Of a stretch of DNA of 38,608 bases, positions 1-7,827 are shown in pieces. The notes below the pieces were generated by a model. The model was given only the letters and a program-made list of their open reading frames with translations, was not told where the DNA came from and made no database searches. Position 1 is the first letter of the stretch; every line of letters begins with the position of its first letter. The position numbers were made by a program, and so were the translations under genes. The DNA lies in contig JBBIJJ010000010.1 in NCBI GenBank assembly GCA_037446035.1, positions 1 through 38,608 of the forward strand. The letters run 5' to 3'. This stretch comes from DSNY01 sp037446035. Its GTDB lineage: Bacteria > Pseudomonadota > Gammaproteobacteria > Burkholderiales > Burkholderiaceae_F.

Positions 1-126
1 AAGCCGACGACAGCCGCGGTGCTGAACGCAACGATCGCCGAGGCGCTCGGGCTGACGGCAACCGCAGTCGCGGGACAGCACGGCGCGGAGGCCGTGCTCG
101 AAGGCGACGAAGACCGTGTGAACTGA
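1..126 (+). CDS. 3' end of an unrecognised gene (C-terminal 41 residues)
   Basis: Frame 1 is open from the first base to a TGA at 124-126, giving 41 residues. The piece is alanine-rich with an acidic tail (EGDEDRVN). I do not recognise the family and assign no function. The GC-rich third positions match the neighbouring genes, so it is probably the true end of a longer gene that starts left of the window. Its stop codon lies inside the CTGA copy that borders the palindromic element at 127-267, so insertion of that element may have reshaped this 3' end. It converges on the response regulator that ends at 281. Confidence 0.6.
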   Translation, partial: KPTTAAVLNATIAEALGLTATAVAGQHGAEAVLEGDEDRVN

Positions 127-267
127 GAAGGTGTGAAGATTTCGTCGCGAGCGGGCCGCTGGCTAGGCGCACGCAGCCGCAGGGCCGAGACATATCAAGT
201 AGATAGGCGAGGCCCGAGCAGCGCGCAACGACGCCAGCGGGCCGCGCAGCAGAAAGATTCACACCTT
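127..267. mobile_element. MITE-like palindromic element with IS5-like ends
   Basis: Bases 126-137 (AGAAGGTGTGAA) and 258-269 are perfect inverted copies about 120 bp apart. The pairing continues inward imperfectly: 149-163 matches the reverse of 233-247 at 13 of 15 positions, and weaker pairing runs on to GGGCC near 182-186 and 211-215. The whole piece can therefore fold as one long hairpin with a loop around 190-205. CTGA occurs at 123-126 and again at 268-271, as a 4-bp target duplication would. From memory, IS5-family ends read GGAAGGTGCGAA and make 4-bp duplications, so a non-autonomous IS5-type element is plausible. Part of the CTGA repeat overlaps the palindrome. Sitting between convergent genes, the hairpin could also act as a two-way terminator. 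Confidence 0.5.
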
Positions 268-280
268 CTGAGCAGGGCGC

Positions 281-949
281 TCAGCCGACGTCGTAACCGT
301 GCCGGCGCGCGGCCAGCAAGGCTTCGGTCCGATTGGACGCACCGAACGCGCGATAGATCGCGGTGACGTGCGTCTTGACTGTGCCTTCGGACAAACCCAG
401 CTCGCGACAGATGATCTTGATCGGCGCGCCGCGCGCCAGCAACTGAAGCACCTGCTCCTGCCGCTCGGTCAGTTCGACGCGCACGCTGAGCGGTTGCCCC
501 AGCATGTCGCGCCCCCGCTCGGGCAATCCGAGCATCGCCGCACCGCGCGTGCTGTCCTCCAGCAGGTCGGCAGGAATGTAGACGCCGCCCGACAGCACGA
601 AGCGAATCGCCTCGAGCAGCGTATCCGACGCCATCGACTTCGGGACGAAACCGGCCGCGCCGAGCTGCAACACGCGCATCACGCTGCGCTGGTCCTGCAC
701 GCCCGACAGCACCAGAATCTTCAGGTCGGGCGCACGGCCGACCAGCGTCTCGAGCAGGCTGGTGCCAGTCGCACCCGGCAGACCGAGGTCGAGCAGCATC
801 AGATCGGCATCGGGGTGCTGCTCGAGCAGCCGCTCGGCGCCCGCCGCGTCGGCGGCGGAATGGACCTCGGCCTGCGGGTCGATGTCGGTCAGAAGCACAC
901 GCAGGGCCTCGGTGATCAGCGAGTGGTCGTCGACGATGAGGATTTTCAT
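281..949 (-). CDS. NarL/FixJ-type two-component response regulator
   Basis: The 222-residue product has an N-terminal receiver domain (about 1-120) and a C-terminal LuxR-type helix-turn-helix (about 158-215). In the receiver I see the acidic pair D7-D8, the phospho-acceptor D54 in LLDLGLPG, S82 and K104 before the last strand. The HTH shows LTERQEQVLQLLARG followed by LSEGTVKTHV, as in DNA-binding NarL-class regulators. It should bind promoter DNA after phosphorylation by a histidine kinase, but no kinase gene is in the window, so signal and targets are unknown. The ATG at 949 begins directly with the receiver strand MKILIVDD; there is no strong ribosome site. It lies 113 bp downstream of purT on the same strand. 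Confidence 0.93.
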   Translation of the reverse strand: MKILIVDDHSLITEALRVLLTDIDPQAEVHSAADAAGAERLLEQHPDADLMLLDLGLPGATGTSLLETLVGRAPDLKILVLSGVQDQRSVMRVLQLGAAGFVPKSMASDTLLEAIRFVLSGGVYIPADLLEDSTRGAAMLGLPERGRDMLGQPLSVRVELTERQEQVLQLLARGAPIKIICRELGLSEGTVKTHVTAIYRAFGASNRTEALLAARRHGYDVG

Positions 950-1062
950 GAGCAGGGGCAGCGCAACGAGTTACGGCGAACGGCGTGCGGCTATAAGGAT
1001 CGTCTGCAATGCATTCTAGTCCCGATCATCGCGGCGTTCCGTCAAGGCGTGATGACGACACC

Positions 1063-2295
1063 TTAGGGCACGCGCGGTCGCACCTTGGCGGCGGCAGCTT
1101 TGGCGCGGGCACGCGCTTCTTCGATCGTCGTGCCGTGTGCCAGCGCCACGCCCATGCGCCGCTTGACGTAGGAGTCGGGCTTGCCGAACAGGCGCAGATC
1201 GGTCCCGGGGATCGCGAGCGCCTCGGCCACGCCGTCAAAGACGACACCGTTGGCGTCCACGCCGCCATAGATCACGGCGCTCGCTGCGGCAGCGGTCCGC
1301 ATCGCTGTGTCCACCGGCAGGCCGAGCAGGGCGCGCGCGTGCAAATCGAACTCGCTCTGCCACTGGCTCACGAGCGTTACCAGCCCGGTGTCGTGCGGTC
1401 GCGGGCTGACCTCGGAGAACCAGACCTGCTCGCCCTTGACGAACAGCTCCACGCCGAAGATCCCGATCCCATCCAGGTCGTCCGTCACGCGCCGCGCGTA
1501 TTCACGCGCCTTCGCCAGTGCAGCCGGCGGCATCGGATGAGGCTGCCAGCTTTCTACGTAGTCGCCATGGACCTGGACATGGCCGATGGGTTCGCAGAAA
1601 AGCGTCCCGATCGTGCCGTCGACGGCACGCGCACGCACGGTCAGTTGCGTGATCTCGTAATCGAACTCGACGAAGCCCTCCACAATCACTCGGCCGAGGC
1701 TGACCCGCCCACCTGCGGACGCGTATTCCCACGCGGCCCGCAAGTCCTCCAACCGGTCCACCTTGCTTTGCCCTTTGCCGGACGACGACATGACGGGCTT
1801 CACGACACAGGGCAGGCCGATCACGCCGCGAACCGCCGATTCCAGAGCCTCGTAGGTATCGGCGAAGCGGTAGGGCGACGTCGGCAGACCGAGCCGTTCG
1901 GCAGCGAGCCGGCGAATGCCTTCTCGATTCATCGTCAGGTTGGCCGCGCGAGCGGTTGGCACCACACGCGCCAGGCCGTCGCGCTCGATGTCGAGCAGCG
2001 CGTCAGTGGCGATCGCCTCGATCTCGGGGACGATCACGTGCGGGCGCTCGGCATCGACCAGTCTGCGCAGCGCTTGCGGATCGGCCATGTTCAGCACGTG
2101 TGCGCGATGCGCGACCTGGTGTCCCGGTGCGTTCGGATAGCGGTCGGCGGCGATCACTTCGACGCCCAGACGCTGAAGCGCGATCACAACTTCCTTGCCC
2201 AATTCGCCGGCGCCAAGCAACAGGACGCGCACGCTGGTCGGGCTCAGCGGCGTGCCGAGTGAAATGGGGAAAGGCGGGGCTGCGGAGCCGCTCAT
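1063..2295 (-). CDS. purT: Formate-dependent phosphoribosylglycinamide formyltransferase (PurT)
   Basis: PurT makes formylglycinamide ribonucleotide from GAR, formate and ATP, the folate-free version of the third purine step. The 410-residue product has the ATP-grasp layout: an N-terminal fold beginning VLLLGAGELGKEV, then EIEAIATDAL, the ATP-binding stretch CVVKPVMSSSGKGQS, and the late metal-site segment FGVELFVKG...EVSPRPHDTG. I chose the ATG at 2295 because homologues begin shortly before the GAGELG strand. A GTG at 2331 would add 12 residues, but that stretch is AT-rich and overlaps a dyad. purL, another purine gene, lies at the far end of the window and is not linked. tatD lies upstream on the same strand. 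Confidence 0.93.
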   Translation of the reverse strand: MSGSAAPPFPISLGTPLSPTSVRVLLLGAGELGKEVVIALQRLGVEVIAADRYPNAPGHQVAHRAHVLNMADPQALRRLVDAERPHVIVPEIEAIATDALLDIERDGLARVVPTARAANLTMNREGIRRLAAERLGLPTSPYRFADTYEALESAVRGVIGLPCVVKPVMSSSGKGQSKVDRLEDLRAAWEYASAGGRVSLGRVIVEGFVEFDYEITQLTVRARAVDGTIGTLFCEPIGHVQVHGDYVESWQPHPMPPAALAKAREYARRVTDDLDGIGIFGVELFVKGEQVWFSEVSPRPHDTGLVTLVSQWQSEFDLHARALLGLPVDTAMRTAAAASAVIYGGVDANGVVFDGVAEALAIPGTDLRLFGKPDSYVKRRMGVALAHGTTIEEARARAKAAAAKVRPRVP

Positions 2296-2323
2296 GGTTT
2301 CAGCTTGGGCGTGTAATTTAACA

Positions 2324-2335
2324 TAATGCACATTA
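2324..2335. promoter_or_regulatory. Operator-like dyad upstream of purT
   Basis: TAATGCACATTA is a 5-bp inverted repeat with a 2-bp centre. It lies in an unusually AT-rich gap, 28 bp before the chosen purT start. The size fits a small dimeric repressor or activator site. I do not recognise the regulator, and no convincing -35/-10 pair stands out beside it. Chance occurrence in an AT-rich patch is possible. Confidence 0.25.
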
Positions 2336-2404
2336 GGCGCACTAACAGAGCCCGCATAGCATTTCGAAGATCAAACCTGAACTTTGCTTCACAGTCGATT
2401 GAAT

Positions 2405-3259
2405 TCACTTGGTTTTTCTACCATTGGAAACCGCTACCTGTTCGTGGGAATCTTTATGAGGTTCATCAATTATCACTTTGAATAATCGACAGAAATTTAT
2501 CGTTGCCGCCTCCGCCACGTGGGCTGTCAGTACGCCGCGCAGTGCAGCGATCCCTTCAGCCACATGAGGGACGTACGACGGCTCATTTGTCTTGCCCCGA
2601 TGTGGTACTGGCGCCAGATAGGGCGCGTCGGTTTCGATCAACAAACGGTCGAGCGGAACGAACCGGGCAACCTCGTGCAGCTGCGTCGCGTTCTTGAAAG
2701 TGACGATCCCGGAAAAAGAGATGTAGAAACCAAGATCGAGCGCGGCGGCGGCGACTTCCCGCGTTTCGGTGAAACAGTGCATCACGCCACCGGCATCGCC
2801 GGCGCGCTCCTCGCGCATGATCCGGAGCGTGTCGTCGGCAGCGGCACGCGTATGGACGATCAACGGCTTGCCACTGCGGCGTGCGGCACGGATGTGCGCG
2901 CGAAAACGCTCGCGCTGCCAGTCCAGGGGCTCTTTCTCTCGATAGTAGTCAAGTCCCGTCTCGCCGATCGCCACGACCCTGGCCTGGCGCGCCAGTTCGA
3001 CCAATTCCGCCTCGGTCGGCTCGCGCCCTTCGCGGTGGTCGGGATGGACGCCGACCGAAGCGAAGATTTCGCGCTGCGCCTGCGCGAGTGCGAGCACCGC
3101 CGGAAACTCGTCCAGCGCGACGCAGACGTTCAGCGCTGCGAGAACCTTCTGCTGGCGCATCCGCGCCAGCACGCCGTCGATGTCGGCGCGCAGTTGCGGA
3201 AACGACAGGTGGCAGTGCGAATCGACGAACACGGTCGCGCCGCAGGCGACGCCCGACAC
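2405..3259 (-). CDS. tatD: TatD-family metal-dependent hydrolase/DNase
   Basis: TatD proteins are two-metal TIM-barrel hydrolases with 3'-5' DNase activity. The 284-residue product shows the metal ligands in order: H15-x-H17 in VDSHCHLSF, E100 in AIGETGLDYY, then IVHTRAA, MHCFTE and the aspartate of ETDAPYLAP. The barrel ends near NFCRLFK at about residue 261. A further 23 lysine- and charge-rich residues follow, encoded by AT-rich DNA unlike the rest of the gene. The start is a GTG at 3259, ten bases after the pilZ stop. It is the last gene of the mltG-tmk-holB-pilZ-tatD run, an order kept in many beta- and gammaproteobacteria. Confidence 0.92.
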   Translation of the reverse strand: MSGVACGATVFVDSHCHLSFPQLRADIDGVLARMRQQKVLAALNVCVALDEFPAVLALAQAQREIFASVGVHPDHREGREPTEAELVELARQARVVAIGETGLDYYREKEPLDWQRERFRAHIRAARRSGKPLIVHTRAAADDTLRIMREERAGDAGGVMHCFTETREVAAAALDLGFYISFSGIVTFKNATQLHEVARFVPLDRLLIETDAPYLAPVPHRGKTNEPSYVPHVAEGIAALRGVLTAHVAEAATINFCRLFKVIIDEPHKDSHEQVAVSNGRKTK

Positions 3260-3269
3260 GGGCAGCGCG

Positions 3270-3677
3270 TCAGATCGTGTGGGTCGGCCGTGCCGACTTC
3301 AGCGCCGAGCCGAGCAGATCCTCGATGCGTTTGCGGGCGTTCAACCCCGCTTCGTCGCCCGGAAAGTGCACACCGATGCCCGGCTGCCGGCTACCGCCGC
3401 CGGCGGGGCTGATCCAGACCACTTTGCCGGCCACTGGAAACTTGGTCGGATCGTCCATCAAGGTCAGGATCAGGTAGACCTCGTCGCCCAACTGGTACGC
3501 GCGGTTGGTCGGTACGAAGATCCCGCCGTTCTTCAGGTAAGGCATGTAGGCCGCATACAGGGCGGCCTTCTCCTTGATCGACAGCGACAGCACGGCCGGG
3601 CGGCCGGCAGTGGCAGGCTGCATCGGGGATACCGTCTGCCCGCTGCCCGCAAACCGCGTGATCGGTGAGTCGTTCAT
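3270..3677 (-). CDS. pilZ: Type IV pilus assembly protein PilZ
   Basis: The 135-residue product carries the single PilZ domain of the pilus-biogenesis PilZ. Diagnostic stretches are LSLSIKEKAALYAAYMPYLKNGG, IFVPTN, YQLGDEVYLILTLMDDP, VAGKVVWISP and the closing SARPTHTI. Canonical c-di-GMP receptors have RxxxR and D/NxSxxG motifs; I see no clear RxxxR here, which agrees with known pilus PilZ proteins that do not bind the nucleotide. From family knowledge it works with FimX/PilB-type partners in twitching motility. The first 25 or so residues are an unconserved tail, so the true start could be internal. It begins 15 bp after holB and ends 10 bp before tatD. Confidence 0.93.
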   Translation of the reverse strand: MNDSPITRFAGSGQTVSPMQPATAGRPAVLSLSIKEKAALYAAYMPYLKNGGIFVPTNRAYQLGDEVYLILTLMDDPTKFPVAGKVVWISPAGGGSRQPGIGVHFPGDEAGLNARKRIEDLLGSALKSARPTHTI

Positions 3678-3692
3678 GCCCCTACTTTCGCG

Positions 3693-4793
3693 CTACGTCC
3701 CGGTGCGCGCGCCCTGCAGCGCTTCGACGTACGACAACAGGGCCGCTTCGACCACCAGCCGGGGATTCAACGGATGATCGCTCGCGGCCTGCATCTGTCC
3801 CAGCGAGCGCAACCAGGCGAGCAACCCCTCGTACGTCGACGCCACGGCGATGCGTGCAATCGACGCCTTGTGCCGCGGATGATACCGGACGCGTTGCGCC
3901 GCTCGATACGCCAATAAGTCCCACGCCCAGCGCTGAAACAGCGCAATCGCCGCTGACAGCGGCAACGTGCGCGGCACCCGCGCAGCGACTTCCGCCGGCG
4001 CAAGACTCGGTCCCTGCGCAAGCAGCGTGAGCAGCGCCGTGCGGGTGGCTTCGTCGAGCCGGTCTTCGGAGGTGTCCAGCGCAGCAAGCGGTGCGCCGCC
4101 TGCTGCGGCAAGCCGCTCCAGCGGGTCGTCAACGCCCTGCTCGCGCAGCCATTGCAGGGCAGTCGCTTCGTCCGGGGCTGCCACTCGCTGCAGCACGCAG
4201 CGCGAACGGATCGTCGGCAGCACGGCGTCGAGCGAATCGCCGACCAGCACGAAGCGCGTCGCTGACGGCGGTTCCTCGAGCATCTTCAGCAGCGCGTTGG
4301 CGGACGCCTGATTGAGCGACTCCGCCGGCGCGAGCACGACGACCCGCGGGCCGCCGCGATGCGTCGACACGCCCAGGAAGTCGGCCAGCGCGCGCACCTG
4401 CTCGATACGAATCTCGCGGCTGACCTTCTTGTCCGTGTCACGCGCCTGCTTCGGCAGGCCCGCTGCGCCATCGGACGCCTCGACCTGCACGTCGACGGTC
4501 TCGTCACCGGTCGGTTCGGGACCGCGCAGTTCGGCCAGTGCGTCGGGAACAACGATCCTCAGGTCCGGGTGATTGCCTGCCTGCACGAGGACGCAGCCGC
4601 TGCAGTGGCCGCATGCGTGGCCCTGCGCGTCGGGCGCGACGCACAGCAGCGACTGCGCGAAGTCCAGCGCCAAACTTTTCTTGCCGATCCCCGCCGCGCC
4701 ATAAAGCAGGATCGCGTGCACGTCGCGCGCAAGCAGCGAGCGCAGCGCCTGCCACGTCGCACCGTGCCACGGAAGTCGCTGCATCAGCGCCAT
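3693..4793 (-). CDS. holB: DNA polymerase III delta' subunit
   Basis: Delta' is a fixed subunit of the clamp-loader complex that opens the beta ring. The 366-residue product begins MALMQRLPWH and has a P-loop-like GAAGIGKKS at 32-40. A zinc module follows with C51, C61, C64 and C67, and the segment APAESLNQASANALLKMLEEPP is typical of clamp-loader proteins. A C-terminal helical collar region ends at TGT. The ATG at 4793 overlaps the end of tmk by 10 bases. A second ATG three codons later would give a one-base TGATG junction, so either start is possible. The gene sits between tmk and pilZ, its usual place. Confidence 0.93.
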   Translation of the reverse strand: MALMQRLPWHGATWQALRSLLARDVHAILLYGAAGIGKKSLALDFAQSLLCVAPDAQGHACGHCSGCVLVQAGNHPDLRIVVPDALAELRGPEPTGDETVDVQVEASDGAAGLPKQARDTDKKVSREIRIEQVRALADFLGVSTHRGGPRVVVLAPAESLNQASANALLKMLEEPPSATRFVLVGDSLDAVLPTIRSRCVLQRVAAPDEATALQWLREQGVDDPLERLAAAGGAPLAALDTSEDRLDEATRTALLTLLAQGPSLAPAEVAARVPRTLPLSAAIALFQRWAWDLLAYRAAQRVRYHPRHKASIARIAVASTYEGLLAWLRSLGQMQAASDHPLNPRLVVEAALLSYVEALQGARTGT

Positions 4794-5398
4794 CGATCGA
4801 GCGCCTCGACGAGCCGCGCACGAACCGCCTCCGGCGGCTGCGTGCCGTCGAGCACGACGAAGCGCGCCGGAAAGCGGCGTGCGCGCTCCAGATACACGGC
4901 GCGTACGCGCGCGAAGAAGTCGCGCCGCTCGGCTTCGAAACGATCCGCCGGTCGCGCCGCGGACAGGCGCTGCGCAGCCACGTCCGGCGCGACGTCGAAC
5001 AGGAAGGTCAGATCCGGCTGCAGAGCGGGATGGACCCAGCGCTCGAGCACCTCGACCGCGGCCTCCGGCACGCCGCGCCCGCCCGACTGGTAGGCGTAGG
5101 TGGCGTCGGTAAAGCGGTCGCAGACGACCCAATGGCCGGCCGCGAGGGCCGGCTCGATGACCTGCTCGACATGCTGCGCACGCACCGCAAACACCAGCAG
5201 CGTCTCGGTGCGGGCCGACATGGGCCGGTGCAGCACCAGCTCGCGCAACGCCTCGCCAATCTCGGTACCGCCCGGCTCGCGCGTGACCACGACCGTCAGG
5301 CCTCGCCCGCGCAGCCGGTCGGCGACGAATTCGATCTGCGTGCTCTTGCCGGCGCCGTCGATGCCCTCGAACGTGACGAAGCGTCCGCGCGCGCTCAT
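4784..5398 (-). CDS. tmk: Thymidylate kinase
   Basis: Tmk phosphorylates dTMP to dTDP with ATP. The 204-residue product has the P-loop GIDGAGKST at 12-20, the TREPGGT loop, the DRFTDATYAYQSGGRG substrate segment and the lid region RPADRFEAERRDFF. The length is normal for bacterial enzymes. The ATG at 5398 forms a four-base ATGA overlap with the mltG stop, which points to translational coupling and settles the start. holB overlaps its 3' end. Pairing of a nucleotide kinase with a replication subunit is the conserved arrangement in this operon. Confidence 0.95.
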   Translation of the reverse strand: MSARGRFVTFEGIDGAGKSTQIEFVADRLRGRGLTVVVTREPGGTEIGEALRELVLHRPMSARTETLLVFAVRAQHVEQVIEPALAAGHWVVCDRFTDATYAYQSGGRGVPEAAVEVLERWVHPALQPDLTFLFDVAPDVAAQRLSAARPADRFEAERRDFFARVRAVYLERARRFPARFVVLDGTQPPEAVRARLVEALDRWR

Positions 5399-6504
5399 TT
5401 GCCACCACCGAGCTGATACTTGACGACCGCACGATCGTGCTCGGCAAGGGTCTCCGAGAAATGCGAGCTGCCGTCGCCACGTGCGACGAAATACAGCGCG
5501 GCGGTCGGTTCCGGATTCAGCGCCGCCTCGATCGCGGCGCGTCCGGGAAGTGCGATCGGCGTCGGCGGCAGGCCCGCCCGTGTATACGTGTTGTACGGTG
5601 TGTCCGCCAGCAGATCGCGCTTGCGCAGGTTGCCGTCGAACTTGTCGCCGAGCCCGTAGATCACGGTCGGATCGGTTTGCAACAGCATGCCGCGCCGCAG
5701 CCGATTGACGAAGACGCCGGCGATGCGCGCGCGCTCGGCGCCCTGCCCGGTCTCCTTCTCGATGATCGAAGCGAGTATCAGCGCCTCGTACGGCGTCTTC
5801 AACGGCAGCCCGTCGGCCCTGTTTTCCCACGCTTTCTGCAGGATCGCCGCCTGCGCGCGGTACGCACGGCGCAGCACGTCGAGGTCGCTCGAACCCGGAT
5901 CGAAGACGTAGGTGTCCGGCGCGAACAACCCTTCGGGATGTTTTTCCTCGGCGCCGATCGCGCGCAGCAACTGCGCGTCGTTCATCGTCGCGCTTTCGGG
6001 CCTCAGGTCCGGAGTGGCGGCCAGCGCGGCGCGCAGATCACGGTAGGTCCAGCCTTCGACGATCGTCAATCGCTCGCGCAGGACCTCGCCACGGCGCAGC
6101 TTGTCGATCAACTGGTGCAGGCTCATGCCGCGGGCGATCTCGTAGCGGCCCGCGCGCAACGACTCGGTCGCCTTGGTCGCGCGCGCAATGGCGACGAAGG
6201 CGTCGGCGTTCAGCACCACGCCGGCTTCCTGCAGGGTGCGCGCAATCGCGCGTGCGGAGGACCCCGGCGCGATGCGCACGACAACGCGGTCGCTCGCCAT
6301 CGGCAGCGAGCGTTCGTAGTAGCGCCAGGCCAACACGGAAGCGCCCGCGACGAACAGCGCGAAGATCACGACGGCGGCGGCGACCCAGGTCCGGGTCCGC
6401 GGGCGGGAACGGCGGGCGAACAAGCGCGGCTTCGTACGATCAAGACGACTCGGCGTTCCTATAATACTTGTCACGCACGCGCGCACCGTCCCGCATTCAT
6501 ACAT
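5395..6504 (-). CDS. mltG: Endolytic murein transglycosylase MltG (YceG-like)
   Basis: MltG is an inner-membrane lytic transglycosylase that cuts nascent glycan strands. The product has a short basic cytoplasmic tail, one membrane helix at about 40-60 (WVAAAVVIFALFVAGASVLA), a LysM-like domain and the YceG catalytic domain with E249 in SIIEKETG. The conserved EGLFAPDTY and GLPPTPIALPG stretches are present. The start is uncertain. The ATG at 6504 gives 369 residues; a GTG at 6474 gives 359 and would leave more room for the divergent ygfZ promoter. It heads the mltG-tmk-holB-pilZ-tatD run. Confidence 0.93.
   Translation of the reverse strand: MYECGTVRACVTSIIGTPSRLDRTKPRLFARRSRPRTRTWVAAAVVIFALFVAGASVLAWRYYERSLPMASDRVVVRIAPGSSARAIARTLQEAGVVLNADAFVAIARATKATESLRAGRYEIARGMSLHQLIDKLRRGEVLRERLTIVEGWTYRDLRAALAATPDLRPESATMNDAQLLRAIGAEEKHPEGLFAPDTYVFDPGSSDLDVLRRAYRAQAAILQKAWENRADGLPLKTPYEALILASIIEKETGQGAERARIAGVFVNRLRRGMLLQTDPTVIYGLGDKFDGNLRKRDLLADTPYNTYTRAGLPPTPIALPGRAAIEAALNPEPTAALYFVARGDGSSHFSETLAEHDRAVVKYQLGGGK
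6460..6465 (+). promoter_or_regulatory. -10 element of a candidate ygfZ promoter
   Basis: A perfect TATAAT lies 50 bp before the chosen ygfZ ATG. The sequence at the -35 position (around 6437-6442) is poor. The box falls inside the 5' end of mltG if that gene starts at 6504 or at 6474. Its position argues against any ygfZ start right next to it and favours the ATG at 6516. Confidence 0.45.
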
Positions 6505-6515
6505 TCAGACTCGTG

Positions 6516-7526
6516 ATGCCGAACGACCTCGCCGCCCACGCGGCCGGTACCTGGAACACCGAGGCCACCGCGGCCGAGCGCGCGCTCGTCGGTCCTGTGC
6601 TCGCGGTGCTCGACGAGTTCGGCGTGATTGCGGCCAGCGGCGCAGACGCGGCGGGCTTCCTGCACGCGCAGCTGACCAACGACGTCGCCCATCTGGCGCC
6701 CGATGCGGTGCAACTGAACGGATACTGCAATGCCAAGGGTCGTCTGCTGGCGGTGTTCACGAACTGGCGTGACGCCGATGCGATCTACCTGCAACTGCCG
6801 CGCGAGATTCTCGAACCCGTTCGCAAGCGCTTGTCGATGTTCGTGCTGCGCGCAAAGGTCACGCTGTCCGACGCGTCGGAGCGGTGGGTCGCGCTCGGAC
6901 TGATCGGGCGCGGATCGGCGCGACTCCTGCAGCAGGCCGGGCGACTGCCGCAGCCGGTCGACGGCTCGGTCGCCCTGGGTGAAACGCGCATCGTGCGGCT
7001 GCGCCCGTCGCCGCGCCTCGAAGAGCGCTTTTTGCTGCTCGTTTCCGCGCGCGAGCTGGCCGATTGGCTCGAACGACTGAAGGCGGCACCACGCGTCGCC
7101 AGCGGCGCGTGGTGGTGGTCGCAAATCGACGCAGGCGTTCCCGATGTGTTCGCCGCAACCCAGGAAAAGTTCGTGCCGCAAATGATCAACCTCGAAGTCC
7201 TGGGCGGCGTCAACTTCAGGAAGGGCTGCTATCCGGGTCAGGAAGTCGTCGCGCGTAGCCAGTATCTCGGCAAGCTGCGCCGGCGCATGGGTATCGCGCA
7301 CGTCGAAGGCCGAGCCGCCGCCGGAGCAGACGTGTATGCGGAGGGCGAAGCGCAGCCGGTCGGCACAGTCGTGATGGCGGCGACGGCCCCCAGCGGCGGC
7401 ATGGATCTGCTGTTCGAATGCCCGGTCGAAAGAGTCGCCGCCGGGCCGCTGCGCGCCGGCGGCGCGGACGGACCCGTGCTGTTCGTGCGGCCGTTGCCGT
7501 ACGAGCTGTTCGACCCGACCGCCTGA
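6516..7526 (+). CDS. ygfZ: YgfZ/GcvT-fold tetrahydrofolate-binding protein
   Basis: YgfZ is a folate-binding protein that helps maintain or repair certain iron-sulfur enzymes. The 336-residue product has the GcvT-like fold with an early FLHAQLTND segment and NAKGRLLAVF, then the family signature K-G-C-Y-P-G-Q-E at 236-243 with the conserved C238. The ATG at 6516 was preferred to a TTG further up, which lies directly on the -10 box; the GTG at 6513 is an alternative. It is divergent from mltG. A DUF4936 gene and an NRDE gene follow closely, as they do in betaproteobacterial genomes I recall. Confidence 0.92.
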   Translation: MPNDLAAHAAGTWNTEATAAERALVGPVLAVLDEFGVIAASGADAAGFLHAQLTNDVAHLAPDAVQLNGYCNAKGRLLAVFTNWRDADAIYLQLPREILEPVRKRLSMFVLRAKVTLSDASERWVALGLIGRGSARLLQQAGRLPQPVDGSVALGETRIVRLRPSPRLEERFLLLVSARELADWLERLKAAPRVASGAWWWSQIDAGVPDVFAATQEKFVPQMINLEVLGGVNFRKGCYPGQEVVARSQYLGKLRRRMGIAHVEGRAAAGADVYAEGEAQPVGTVVMAATAPSGGMDLLFECPVERVAAGPLRAGGADGPVLFVRPLPYELFDPTA

Positions 7527-7542
7527 AGCGCACCGGGCCGCG

Positions 7543-7827
7543 ATGGAACACTGGTTCGTGTACTACAAGCTGCCGCAGCGCGAGGCGCTCGCACTGCTGC
7601 CGCGCGTGCGTGCGATGATGGACGCGCTGGCGACGACGACCGGCGTTCAGGCGCGCCTGCTGCGCAAGCTGGGTGGCCAGACCGAACCGACCACGCTGAT
7701 GGAAACGTACGAACGCATCGAGGATGCCGCGGCCTTCGAGACCGCGCTGAGCGACGCGCTAGCGCGCGCCGGGCTGCCCGTCGCGGTCGTGCAGGCGCGG
7801 CGGACCGAGCGTTTCGGAGATCTCTGA
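7543..7827 (+). CDS. DUF4936 family protein
   Basis: This 94-residue protein begins MEHWFVYYKLP and resembles the small DUF4936 family found beside ygfZ in betaproteobacteria. It looks like a single alpha/beta domain with two helices (about 13-30 and 62-77). No catalytic motif is visible and the biochemical function is unknown. It starts 16 bp after ygfZ, and its TGA shares one base with the ATG of the NRDE gene (TGATG). The three genes are therefore probably co-transcribed. Confidence 0.8.
   Translation: MEHWFVYYKLPQREALALLPRVRAMMDALATTTGVQARLLRKLGGQTEPTTLMETYERIEDAAAFETALSDALARAGLPVAVVQARRTERFGDL

Noticed and set aside
1013..1045. TTGACG and TAGAAT before the response regulator as a promoter
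   Set aside because: The two boxes are 21 bases apart, too far for a standard sigma70 promoter.
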